Of a DNA stretch of 64,000 nt, positions 32,684 to 43,732 are shown piece after piece. This stretch comes from Micropterix aruncella (Eukaryota; Arthropoda; Insecta; Lepidoptera; Micropterigidae), in NCBI GenBank assembly GCA_944548615.1, contig OX155964.1, forward strand, positions 10,602,925 through 10,666,924, read 5' to 3'. Within the stretch, counting starts at the first letter, position 1. The number at the start of each line of letters is the position of its first letter. The translations under genes were made by a program, and so were the position numbers. Under the pieces are notes generated by a model. That model saw nothing but the letters and a program-made list of their open reading frames with translations. It made no database searches and was not told the origin of the DNA.

Positions 32684-33570
32684 ATGGAGAAAGAACAGCA
32701 GCTACTGCTGGATTTCTTAATATCGAACAACCTCGTACACCTGTCGCAACGTTCCAGGGTAAGTTTTTTGAAAAAAATATTTATCGAGTCTGTATTGGCG
32801 TCTCATCGCACGATAACATAAGAACACGCGGCCGTTCCGCCACCTTTGAGTTGTATGGCTGTGACTACATTGTACCGAAACTATTCTACTTTAGATACCT
32901 CGTATCGGAATCAGCGTGGTGAATATAGTCGAATGATATTGAAAGATCAATAATCTAGAATAATACCTAAACTATAGAATTTTTTTCTAGACAACGCTGC
33001 ATTTTTACATTGCGAGCGAAAAATTGCGAAATTAACCATAGAATATTGTAACGAAGACAAATTACCTTTTGCGGGGTCAGCAACGTTTTCTTTGTCGAAT
33101 GCAAAAATTGCGGTATCAACAATATAAAATTTTGGCGCTAACAATTTTTTTTTGACATTGTTATTACCTCAATGCTCTAAACTGCGGGGTTAACAGTTTA
33201 ACAGCTTGTGAGTTTAACAATTTTACAGCATGCCTTCACATGGCGGTTTGTGTAGATTTCATAGTGCACCATTTTAAATAAATTAATTAAAATTTCCACA
33301 GTAATTTAAAAATAACACATTTTGCTTGTATCGAATATAATTGAATGCCTATTGGTAAAAAAAAACTGAATTAATTGCAATTTAGTTTTAACTGCAGTAT
33401 ATTTCCTGTCATAGCATAATATGATATTGAACCTGTAATAAGGCTGGATATTTTTTTTGTTACAGAAGGGTCCTGAACACATACTGTCTCTTCGCGTAAT
33501 ACTCAGATTGATGCTACAGAGAAGTTTTTGTCATCTGCTGTGGCTGCGTTCATCATCTGCCAGGGCGGCG
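32684..33570 (+). CDS. Candidate two-exon ORF of unknown function inside the transposon
   Basis: Exon 1 is 32684-32758: ATG, 25 codons beginning MEKEQQLLLDFLISNN, ending at AGG|GTAAGT. Exon 2 is 33466-33570: acceptor TTTTTTTTGTTACAG, 35 open codons beginning KGPEHILSLRVILRLML, donor GCG|GTGAGT. Both junctions are phase 0 and the frame stays open. A CpG-rich stretch (32475-32590) and an ATCAGT initiator-like word (32653) lie just upstream of the ATG. No domain is recognised. Any later exon would be displaced by LINE insertions from 33585. It could be a transposase N-terminus or a chance exon pair. Confidence 0.28.
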
Positions 33571-33584
33571 GTGAGTTAGAAAAA

Positions 33585-34875
33585 TCATAAAAGAGTTTAT
33601 AAGGGAAACCTCTTGGAAACCTGCAACATCTTGTCAACATCTTGTAACATCTTGTAACTTTAAAAAGTGACAATCCATTTGCATTTTTATTAATTCTGAT
33701 TATTCTAATGTTGATTTTGTTTTATTTATTATTTGGATTAGATTTAGTTTTATCGCATTTTATTTTTATTTTAAAAAGATTTGAATTTTCTATTTTTAAT
33801 TTAATTTTTTGTAGACTATTTTAATAATTAGTTTTATTTGATTGTGTCTAGAAATATATGCATTGTTAATAAATAGTAATCATAATGCACAAAGAAAATT
33901 GCTCAAGTCTGCCTTAGAACAGGCTCAGGCCTAGTTAGGCGACTTTCGGTCATAACCATGTCTCAGTCACAATAAGAATCAGTTTTCTGCTATTGCCTCA
34001 TTTACATACAGTGTGACATGGTAAAATGTACTAGTTAAATTTTGTAATACCTACTCTAAATAAATAAATCTTGGAAACCTGCAAATTTATAAGGGACCAC
34101 GATCAGTATTTCAAAACAAACAATGTTGAACACGGCTATAACACACGAAATAAACATGAGCTACAAGCACCCAAGCCAAATTTAACTCTATTTAAAAAAG
34201 GAATGTTATACAATGCAATAAAAATCTATAACCACCTACCTGCAAATATCAAAAAAATAAAAAGAAAAGAGTTTACCGCAGCGTTGAAAAAATGGCTTAT
34301 CGATAAAAGCTTTTACACATTAAACGAATATTTCTCATAATATTATATTGTCATGCATTTTCATTTTGTTTTTACAATAATTCAATTAGGAAGATTACAA
34401 ATTTTCAATTATATACATTTCGTATTTATAGGCGGATTTTTGATTATTCCTTGATTTTGATTTTTTTTCATTATTTTTTATATTATTGGTGAATTATTTT
34501 TTATTAATTGTTTTCTACTGTTACATTTTAAATTATATACATTTCGTATTTATAGGCGGAATTTCGATTATTCCTTGATTTTGATTTTTTCTTTATTTTT
34601 TATATTATTGGTGAATTATTTTTTCTAATTGTCTTCTACTGTTAGTTCTACTTATCCGGTCTGTTTAGATTTTTTAGATGTTAAACCAGTGAAATAATTA
34701 CATTTTTAATAAGATATTATAATTAGCAGATAAGTCAATTTAGCACATAAGTAACTTTGTCAATCTGTTTTAATAACAGGTAATTGTGAGATACATAGTT
34801 TTACGCATTATCACCATAAATGTACCACCACAATTTCGGACAATAAAAATATTTCTATTTCTATTTCTATGAATA
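33585..34875 (+). mobile_element. LINE family L2x 3' end, interrupted by an L1x insert
   Basis: Coding remnant 34071-34340: TCKFIRDHDQYFKTNNVEHG, YNTRNKHELQAPKPNLTLF and IKIYNHLPANIKKIKRKEF, ending in NEYFS; the last ~90 residues of a LINE ORF2. The 3' UTR has two 90-bp tandem copies of a TTATAGGCGGA...TTGATTATTCC block (34420-34620) and ends in a TTTCTA repeat tail at 34850-34872. The same family is at 60775-61888. An L1x 3' piece is inserted at 33627-34068. Confidence 0.75.
33627..34068 (+). mobile_element. LINE family L1x copy 2 (3' UTR only), nested
   Basis: A 442-bp insertion containing only L1x 3' UTR. It carries the paired-stem motif (33907-33943) and ends in CTAAATAAATAAA. Perfect 16-bp duplication TCTTGGAAACCTGCAA at 33611-33626 and 34069-34084 interrupts the L2x copy. 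Confidence 0.85.
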
Positions 34876-35202
34876 AAACTGTAATCTGTAAATTTATGGC
34901 TTCTTATGTTTGTTAATCTTGGTTTTAAGAGAAGACAGAGATTAACACGGAAATCATAGGTTTCTATACAAAATATTACAGAAACGTCTTTCAAGTTTTG
35001 GAAGACTATTTTGTATGGAAATTTTCTATTTCCGACCTAAACTCTGTCTCCACATAAAATTATTCGAGTAAAATTAAAATTAAACACTCCTTTTGTTATA
35101 ACATGTATGTCAGTTGTAAGTAAATAAATGTTTTATTTTGTGTAACTGTTGTTTATGTTTTAGGTTATTGGATACACAAACATGCACAAGTAATGCAACA
35201 TA
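34876..35202. other. Non-coding part of the inverted-repeat transposon
   Basis: AT-rich; no feature recognised. Confidence 0.3.
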
Positions 35203-35375
35203 GGCTTCAGATCTTCTTCAGGTTTTATTTGCAATGCTGTTCCTGGTCAACCGCAGTGTAAATATTGCAGGAATAGCAATAATGGATTTCGTTTTCCCTG
35301 CAATTAATATTTACACAGCGGTTGTACAGTATACAGCAGTACAAATAAAATATGCTGAAGATCTGAAGCAATGCG
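35203..35375. repeat. Long imperfect hairpin
   Basis: The left arm GGCTTCAGATCTTC...TTTTATTTG...CAACCGCAGTGTAAATATTGCAGG pairs with the right arm CCTGCAATTAATATTTACACAGCGGTTG...CAAATAAAA...GAAGATCTGAAGC. Arms are about 70-75 nt and the loop about 20-25 nt. Confidence 0.75.
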
Positions 35376-35381
35376 TACGTT

Positions 35382-35438
35382 GCTTTATTAGCAACTTTCA
35401 AGTTGTTAGAAACACAACTTGAAAGTTGCTAATAAAGC
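35382..35438. repeat. Perfect 25-bp-arm palindrome
   Basis: GCTTTATTAGCAACTTTCAA + GTTGT on the left (35382-35406) is the exact complement of 35414-35438 across the 7-nt loop TAGAAAC. Confidence 0.92.
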
Positions 35439-35698
35439 AAAGTGCGCATTGCTAAACCCACAAGGTTGAACCACAACTCTGTTAGAAATACAACTTGAAA
35501 GTTGCTAATAAAGCAAAGTGCGCATTGCTAAACCCACAAGGTTGAACCACAACTCTGTTAGAAACACAACTTGAAAGTTGCTAATAAAGCCAAGTGCGCA
35601 TTGCTAATCCCACAAGGTTGAACCACAACTCTGTTAGAAACACAACTTGAAAGTTGCTAATAAAGCAAAGTGCGCATTGCTAAACCCACAAGGTTGAA
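35405..35698 (+). repeat. 76-bp minisatellite, about 3.9 units
   Basis: Units start GTTAGAAACACAACTTGAAA at 35405, 35481, 35557 and 35633, exactly 76 bp apart, with only a few substitutions (AATAC, GCCAAG, AATCCC variants). The first unit overlaps the right arm of the perfect palindrome, which suggests the array grew from that hairpin. Confidence 0.92.
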
Positions 35699-35984
35699 AG
35701 GCGGAATTGATTGCGAATCAACAGAGTAAAGTTGTGAAATTCGCAATGTGTTAACATTGCGAATTTCACAAAGTAAAATTGTGAAATATGAGCCATCAAA
35801 GTAAAGTTGTGAAAGCGCGCCTTTGTGAAATTAACAATGCTATGCTCTGTCATATAAGCAATGTTTTTCGACAATTTTGGCGTTGTGACTCCCACTATTT
35901 TACCTTGATGGCTCATATTTAACAACTTTTTGTTGTCAAATTCACCATGTTTTTTTCTGAGTGTAAGTTTGCGGTGCACGGTGG

Positions 35985-36240
35985 ATTTTCAAAATTCACC
36001 ACCACCACCACCGTTATAATCTGCCTTGTAACAGCGGCAGTTTGTCGCCTATCCGCAAAACGACGGATGACGATTGATAGCATTTCAGTCTAGCCTGGAC
36101 CACGGCGGTTGCAACATCGCCGAAACGTCGGGTGCTACAAACTTCACGCTGACACATTCGTTTTATCTTAATTATCAGCAACAACCGCGATAGTCTTCGA
36201 TTTCATATTGAGTGTTTGAAAAAAATTAAATTGAAACCAG
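35985..36240. repeat. Dispersed repeat G, copy 1 (CCGAAACGTCGG family)
   Basis: Contains ACCACCACCGTTATAA, GCCTATCCGCAAAACGACGG, GCCGAAACGTCGGGTGCTAC and AAACTTCACGC, then ACAACCGCGATAGTCTTCG. These words recur at 59224-59534 and 49410-49520. Non-coding. Confidence 0.65.
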
Positions 36241-36852
36241 TTAATAGTTATCAAGGCACTTTTGCATATGTAAATATATACTCGTATTATCATAATAATA
36301 TATTTTAAATTTTAAATTATCATATTATATGTATGTACTTATTTATAATAATTTTTATTTATATATACTTTTAATATAAATTCATGTAAAGTTTATGCGA
36401 TTATCGTATCTATGTATGTATTATATTAGACGTAAGAATATATATTTATGAATATTTGAACTACCTTCCGTTTAATTTGGTCTCTTCAAAATTTAAAAAT
36501 TTTAGAACAAAGTAATTACCTCCATCCTTGTATTATTAAATGTAAATACCACTGCAATATAAAGTTAAAAAAAAAATAAAAAAATAAAATATAAACCTAA
36601 AAGCGGATATATCATGCTCTTTCGGCAGGCAATATACAATTTCTGTTGGTACCACCTCGATACAGGTTATTCCTAGTGAGGTGGTAAACCACAAACGATC
36701 ATTTCTGAATCTCTTTCCGAGTTAGGAAGTAAATTGGAAAACTGTTCAATTAATTATAAAATATTAGGCTGAGAGATTTTTCTTTGTAACTAAATGTATT
36801 TTTATGGACTTAAATAAATAAAATAAATAAAAATAAATAAAATAAAATAAAC
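36241..36852 (+). mobile_element. AT-rich DNA followed by a LINE 3' UTR end
   Basis: 36260-36480 is AT-rich with nothing recognised. The stretch 36600-36852 ends in AAATAAATAAAATAAATAAA-type tail (36812-36852), the mark of a LINE 3' end on the plus strand. No ORF part of that LINE remains. Confidence 0.4.
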
Positions 36853-36889
36853 TTTTCAAAATGTCGCAACATAACTTATACACAGAAGC

Positions 36890-37000
36890 TGAATAAGGTT
36901 GCATATATTTATAGACCAAACAAAAAACGCCTTGAAGAGACTAGTGTGGTACAAGATTTGGGGCTCCTGCTCGACACTAAGCTGATAAAAGCTTATAAAA
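36890..37000 (+). mobile_element. LINE RT scrap
   Basis: Plus-strand YRPNKKRLEETSVVQDLGLL followed by LDTKL is the thumb-domain VxDLGVxxDxxL box of a Jockey-like LINE, cut off soon after. Confidence 0.45.
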
Positions 37001-37019
37001 TATTAGGTATAGGTATAGT

Positions 37020-38670
37020 CTATTGCTTTCCAATTCATCTCAAAAATATTTTACTGGTAAATACAATACCTGAATAAAGTTTCATTTGGGCTGGTGTTTA
37101 TTCTTCACTTAAATGTGGCTTCCTTTGTAACTTCAGATAAAAAAACCAATAATTAAACCTCCGATAACGCAAGTCACTTTTCCTTACTAAGAAATATACA
37201 AAAAAAAACGGTTGTTTCACCCCAAGAATTTCCCGACAAGTAGCCAGAGGACTTATTTTATCTGAATATTCATTTCATAAATAAATCGATGAGCAGTTGG
37301 CGAAAATTCCCATGAATATGCAACACAATGAAAATTTAAATTTCGAACGCGAGTCATCTCATTAAATTAAAAAAATCGAATTGCAATCGCGGGTCGCCTT
37401 GAGCCTTCGAATTCGAATTTCAAACGAGCCACGCATCGCAAGCGTCGGCGCTTTTTAAGAGGGTGCTGCACGAAATTTCTTAAATTAGGGTCTAGCGTTT
37501 TAGTTATTCCGCTAAAACTACGCTAATAAAAGCAGTGACAAAAAACACTCGTTTTTATCAATAAGTCATTTATAAGGTGAGCTAATAAATTTGGCAATAG
37601 TTTGCGTAGTTTTTTATAAAAGCACCCGAGAAAATGTACAAAAATGGGCGCGGGGTTTTAGTCCTCACTGGGAAAATAATAACTAATTTGATTTACAAAT
37701 TATTATAAAAGAAAGTTAAATGACATATCTTCACTATAAAATATTTAAATTTCAATTATTGTAATAGGATTTTATACAATAAATCCCAGAAAATCAGGTA
37801 TCAGATTCTCCATACATTTTTTGTATGGGCTGGCCGCGTTAATAAATACACAGGCGCGCTATGAAATAGATATACACTTATATAAAGAGAAATAGATATA
37901 AATGAATAGATAGACACTTCCCTGCTGCTATTGGAAGCGAGAGCACGTCTTTTTCGGTTAGCTCTTATCAGTTCCCGCTCACGTAATATTTTATTCTTCT
38001 ACACCGCAGTGCCGCGTCATCACGCATCGTCACGAGAAAGCAAACAGCAGTAAGTATTTTATTTTTTATATTTGTTTTTTATTAATGGATGTTTATGCCA
38101 TCTTTGTTATAACTTATTATAATACTCTACATGTATTTTAGTTAATGGGGAAAAGCGTAAGAAAACATATTTCATTTTTTGAGAAACGCCATAGAATCAG
38201 CGTGAAATTTCAGTCTGAAGACATGAGAAAGCGATGTTGTTTTCAGTCCGAGATATAAGAAAATTAGATAGTTTTAAACCCCAAGATTCGATCGATACGA
38301 TGCTCATATTTATATAAAAAATAGATCGACTCCAATAAGCGTAAAACAATTGAAAATATTTTATGAAGGGACCACTATTCGAAACTTGTAATCTCGAATA
38401 GTTTAGTTAATTTGCGTGAAAAACCTGAAATTCAATAAAAAAATGCTGAAAGACGCATAAACCACGTACAGGTAGAATATTGATTTTGAATATTGATTTT
38501 GAAAAGCAGTTTCGCCATCAGGAGTGAGCAACGAAGGACATTTCGGCATGCAGATGTAACATTTTCGTAAGTTGAAAATAAGTGGTTGGCTGTAAGATTT
38601 TTAGCTTTCAAAGAGCATTGATAGGATATGCACTGATTTAAGGTTGCGACACGTCATTTAAACCAGAAAA
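37020..38670. other. Long non-coding stretch
   Basis: 37200-37310 resembles the mariner remnant around 27180-27250 (AAACGGTTGTTTC..., TTTCATAAATAAATCGATGA). A TTAAGAGGGTGCTGCACGAA end at about 37457 recalls the TTAA element at 22783. A donor-like GCA|GTAAGTATT at 38048-38058 follows a GC-richer stretch, but no coding sequence is evident. Confidence 0.35.
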
Positions 38671-38674
38671 AGCA

Positions 38675-39010
38675 CGGGAATTTAAAAATCAAATAGTCTT
38701 TGAAAATATTCAAAACTATAGAATACTTAGAAATATTTTAAAACCATAGAAAATTAAAAAAAATTGAAAATCATTTTAAAATCTAATAGTTTTTGAAAAT
38801 ATTCAAAACTATAGAATACTTTGAAATATTTTGAAACCATAGAAAAATAAAATAATTTGAAAATCATTTTAAAGTCAAATAGTCTTTGAAAATATTCAAA
38901 ACTACAGAATACTTAGAAATATTTTAAAACCATAGAAAAATAAAATCCTTTGAAAAACATTTTAAAATCAAAAAGGCTTTGAAAATGTTCAATATCATAG
39001 ATATTCAATA
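38675..39010 (+). repeat. 93-94-bp minisatellite, about 3.5 units
   Basis: AATAGTCTTTGAAAATATTC and AAAACTATAGAATAC, AAACCATAGAAAA recur at 38692, 38785 and 38879, with a diverged fourth unit near 38971. AT-rich, non-coding. Confidence 0.85.
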
Positions 39011-39179
39011 GTATAGAGAGAGTTTTAAAAAAAATGAAACTTGAGATTTTTTATTTTTCTTTATTTTAACTTCATCTCATACATTGTTCACCTTGATCGA
39101 TCAGCAGAAAATTTTCATCTCATCATTGCGTCACATCACAAAAATAACAATTTTCAATCACATTCATTTTCAATCGCTA

Positions 39180-39615
39180 CGTTACATTATTTAAAATATT
39201 AAATTTAAAATTATCGCAGAGTTCGGAAGACCACCACGGGGCCGCGAAACCACCGCGGGGTTTCTTCCGCCCTACTACGGCATCACAGGAAGACTCGATG
39301 GCCGCATTAAGTGCGACACACAAGTCCTCTGCGGTACTACTAGAAGGCGATGGAAAGGCCTTAAGATTCTCGCAGAGGACTTCACCAAACCGGTCCCAGT
39401 TAATGTCGCCGGTTCGGTATCGCCACTCGGATTGTGGCGTGGGGGGAACGCGACGGCCGATGCCAAATGTCACCAGTCTGCGGTCCGAAGAAGAAAGGTG
39501 CTCGTGAACTTTCCAATTGTTCATCCAACGGGCGAATCCCGGGGAGCACAGAGTGAAATCCACAAAACTCCTCTTCGAGACTATTTAAAAGTGGCATTCA
39601 TTAATTTATTTCTTT
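39180..39615 (-). mobile_element. R1/Jockey-type LINE, endonuclease end and linker
   Basis: Minus strand: CSPGFARWMNNWKVHEHLSS, SDRRLVTFGIG, WRYRTGDINWDRF, then APWWSSEL. This is the C-terminal part of the AP-like endonuclease and the linker before the RT (the PWW..EL box is characteristic). The catalytic SDH motif reads SDR. The copy stops at 39180, so RT is absent; it is an internal fragment and dead. Confidence 0.72.
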
Positions 39616-39905
39616 ATTAATTTTAATTACATATTTGAAGTTGTTCAAAAATATATAATCACATTAAGCCGCGAAATCTATCTGTACCTTCTTTCCGTCG
39701 GAAGTAGTTTATTTATAAAGGTAACTGCTTTTTGAAATAATTAAAGTTTTGGTGTAGCTATTTATACCTATAATAATTACTGTTTTTTTATCCTTCTCGA
39801 CAATGTTATAATTGTTTTAAGCATTATCCATTTTTATTTCTTTACTCAGAATCATAAAGTATCTGCTATCCTGATAGTGGAAGCGGTTCCTCTCATATTT
39901 TGAAA

Positions 39906-40885
39906 GAATACTGTAAATTGTGATAAAAGCAAATCCTTTTGCACACGTGTGTTCATTAGACCAAAATAGTTGATTTGACCTGCCGCTCCGACAATTTGGC
40001 CCAGCGGACTCGAAATGGCGGCAATTTTCCAAGATGGCCGCTAATAAACCAAAATGATTACTCTCGTGCTGATTTTAAAGACCCATGGGTCTTTTTCGGT
40101 TATTTTGGCGTCGTACATTTCAAATATGATGCTGAAAATATAAACATAAATAAATATAAATAAATAATTCCTTACAAACAAGGTAGAATGTGTACAATCA
40201 TTTATATATAGTGTAGTATAGTGTAGAATAAAACGGCCACGGTACATTTATTTTGACCAGTTCTGATGATGACACCGAGTACAAAAGTTTAAGTTTTCTG
40301 GACAAAAGTACAAATATGTTCAAATCGGTTCAAAATACGTTCAAAGGTTGTTCAAAACACATGTAGTCGTCATATTTGAGCCAGCGACTACAAATTCAAA
40401 GTCAAAGACCCATTCACATATTCTATATTATATAGTTCAAATTTTCCATGTTTTCTGGGTAGCAAATTTCAGAAATTACTTACAGCATACACAAAATTAT
40501 TCTCTCGTTTGACTTTTGTGACAGTTTTGACTTTAGATTCGTCTTTTCCAGTGTGCAAATACTCGAAGAAGACGCGTATAACATAACGGTAACGTGAAAG
40601 TAAATACTCGTTAAAAATGTTTATAATCCTGTTCAAAATTAACTAAAGTTATTTTTATTGCCATATTTGAAATATACGACCCCAAAATTGCCGAAAAGGC
40701 CCATGGGTCATTAAAATCAGCATGAGAAAAATCATTTTGGTTTATTAGCGACCATCTTAAAAAACGGCCGCTATTTTGAGTCCGCTGGGCCAAATATGTC
40801 GGAACGGCGGGTCAAATCGACCATTTTGGTCTAATAAATACGTGTGCAAAAGGATTTGCTTTTATCACAATTTGCAGTTTTTGTT
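39906..40885. mobile_element. DNA element with ~215-bp terminal inverted repeats
   Basis: The left arm (about 39906-40130, starting CTGTAAATTGTGATAAAAGC) and right arm (about 40650-40885, ending GCTTTTATCACAATTTGCAG) are inverted relatives. Shared words include CAAATCCTTTTGCACACGTG, CCGCTCCGACA, GGCCCAGCGGACTC and AGACCCATGGGTC. The 520-bp centre is AT-rich and non-coding. The element is a large MITE or foldback type; superfamily unknown. Confidence 0.75.
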
Positions 40886-41130
40886 ATTTGCAATTTGCCA
40901 TGAGCAATAAAATTATAAAATGCGGGTTACATCGCTTTGGCGGATGACCGTCTGTTCAGCGTTATCAATGTATGCGATTTAGTCACACCTGCGTGGCCGC
41001 CGCCGGCAAGCGTAAATTACCTACATTTGTGTAGCGGCATAGGCTCGGAGCCCTCTTAAGGACCTTACTCTTTTATTAGTAGGTATATGGCGGACTTTAA
41101 ATATTTTCAGTACTGAGGGGGGGGGGGCAG
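40886..41130. other. Spacer
   Basis: Nothing recognised; a G run lies at 41118-41127. Confidence 0.3.
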
Positions 41131-41862
41131 TAGGGCGGTGTCAACTACATCGGGCGAACCCGTCACCCCAGGATGGTATAACGATATGTGATCGTTCGTT
41201 CAGCCCTGGGATGAACGTAGAAGACTTAGAGACAAGGTAATCTACTGTCTATTAGTCTAGCTCCTCCAAAAAGCCCGTCAGAGGCCAACGCCTTACGGCG
41301 AGGCACCGGGGAATGTGCCTCGCCGTAAGGCGTAACAGCTGACAGCCTCGACCCCTGACTACGAGTTTGGAAGGATATCTCCTTCTGGAATTAACCTTCA
41401 GGATACCTCCTAACTCCAGACTGCTTACAGGATCGAGGATGCTTTCGCGGTCCTCTCCCTTATGAGGCGGTGATTCGGTGTCAACCGAATCTATCGCGGA
41501 CCACGGCATCCTTTGCCCGGTTTATTCACCCGGGATCGGGTGGCCGAATGGTCGTTTCAAGAGCAGTTGCTATAAGGTTTACAACCACCCCAGCTTTATA
41601 GGAAACATTACTGTTCTCAGACTCCCCCGGCTGTTAGTCGGAGTGCACAATCGATTGGCTGACGCTGCACGGTGCGCAAACCATCCAGAAGCGCCCGAAG
41701 GTTGACTCCTAGGGGAGACTTGCCCGCAGGCAAGCGTCCTACCCTGGCTCTCCCTTCTGCGTGGAGGTCGCCGGATGGTTGTTGACCCGTAATTTATGAC
41801 CGACCCTAAACGAATGGGTCTTCGTGGCCAACTCCAAGAGACCCCATTAGTTCCCATTAGCT
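41131..41862 (-). mobile_element. Family A retroposon, copy 5
   Basis: Reversed copy: starts GTGTCAACTACATCGGGCGAA and ends CCCATTAGTTCCCATTAGC on the plus strand. It carries an internal palindrome GCCTTACGGCGAGGCAC...GTGCCTCGCCGTAAGGC (41290-41332), a local inverted duplication not seen in other copies. No clear target duplication. Confidence 0.75.
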
Positions 41863-42340
41863 GTTAAATTACACCTAAAATCGTAGAAAATCATACAGCG
41901 AAAATTTTTCGAAGTTTAATCGTAGGGCAGATACGCAATTTTTAAAATGACTCCTCGATGAAAAAACAAATGAGAGTTAGATAAAATATATTTTATTCCG
42001 AAATGGAAGTCAAAGAATTCCATTTCGAAATGTTTTTTTAAAGTTGTTTATTTAATTTCAGGAACTTTCAGCGTTACTCCGACAACGAGTCTGGTTCTTT
42101 GCTTAAAGCACTATATCTCAAGAATACGTTATCCGATTTAAAAAATTTCAACGGTCTCCCCCTCACCCCCATTCCTCTCCCCCTAACTCCTGATGTCTCC
42201 ATTGAAAATTCCTAAAAAATGGTTTTACAATGTAAGATCAGGCCACCCAACCACTATGCCAACGGATGGGTGAAAGGGGTTATTTTTCTCTTAAGTAACT
42301 TGAGAAATACTCAACCCAAAATTGTACATTGGGCAATCAA
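41863..42340. other. Non-coding spacer
   Basis: Small palindrome GAATTCCATTTCGAAATG near 42015 against CCGAAATGGAAGTCAAAG at 41998. No gene. Confidence 0.3.
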
Positions 42341-42344
42341 ATTC

Positions 42345-43445
<1,101 letters not shown>

Positions 43446-43625
43446 GGAAATTGATTGCGATTTCCCGGTATCGATATTCAGTTCACAGAATTAAAAAAAA
43501 ATCGCGGTACTATATTTTTTTTAGACGTGTTGACGTGTTCCCGAAATGTTGACAACCGATTTGGATTTACTTCCTAAAATAAATGCGAAGTAAAATAGTG
43601 TAAATCAATTTTTTTTTTAAAGTAT
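43446..43625. other. Spacer 3' of transporter 1
   Basis: Short palindrome CGGGAAATTGATTGCGATTT with CCCG at 43444-43468. Otherwise AT-rich. Confidence 0.35.
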
Positions 43626-43635
43626 TTTATTTATT
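43626..43635 (-). promoter_or_regulatory. Polyadenylation signals of sugar transporter 1
   Basis: Two overlapping AATAAA hexamers on the minus strand (AATAAATAAA), about 100 nt after the stop codon at 43733. Confidence 0.6.
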
Positions 43636-43732
43636 TGAACATTTCTTTAACTGTTAACGAACATTTATATAATAATGTAGGTAGATAGATAGCTAAAATC
43701 AAAGTTCTAGTTTGTGTAAAATACTATCTACG

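Larger units (their letters stand above)
31674..35963. mobile_element. 4.3-kb inverted-repeat DNA transposon with TA target, multiply nested
   Basis: The left end CACTCAGAGAAATTTTTAC and right end ATGTTTTTTTCTGAGTG are inverted (CACTCAGA + A/G-rich + ...GACAAC), each bordered by TA (31672-31673 and 35964-35965). The first 650 bases and last 270 bases are unusually rich in AACATTG/CAATGT/TTGTGAATTTCACAA words. A 250-bp piece of the left end (31684-31915) is repeated at 32985-33240. The middle holds a CpG-rich stretch with a possible two-exon ORF, two LINE insertions, long hairpins and a 76-bp satellite. The superfamily is unknown. Whether both ends belong to one element is an inference from matching termini and TA borders. 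Confidence 0.6.

Noticed and set aside
35405..35698. Regular 76-bp repeats considered as a CRISPR array
   Set aside because: Units are contiguous near-identical satellite copies without unique spacers, in a eukaryotic transposon.
38000..38058. GC-richer stretch ending in a GTAAGTATT donor as a possible first exon
   Set aside because: No ATG or matching downstream exon could be identified; a chance donor cannot be excluded.
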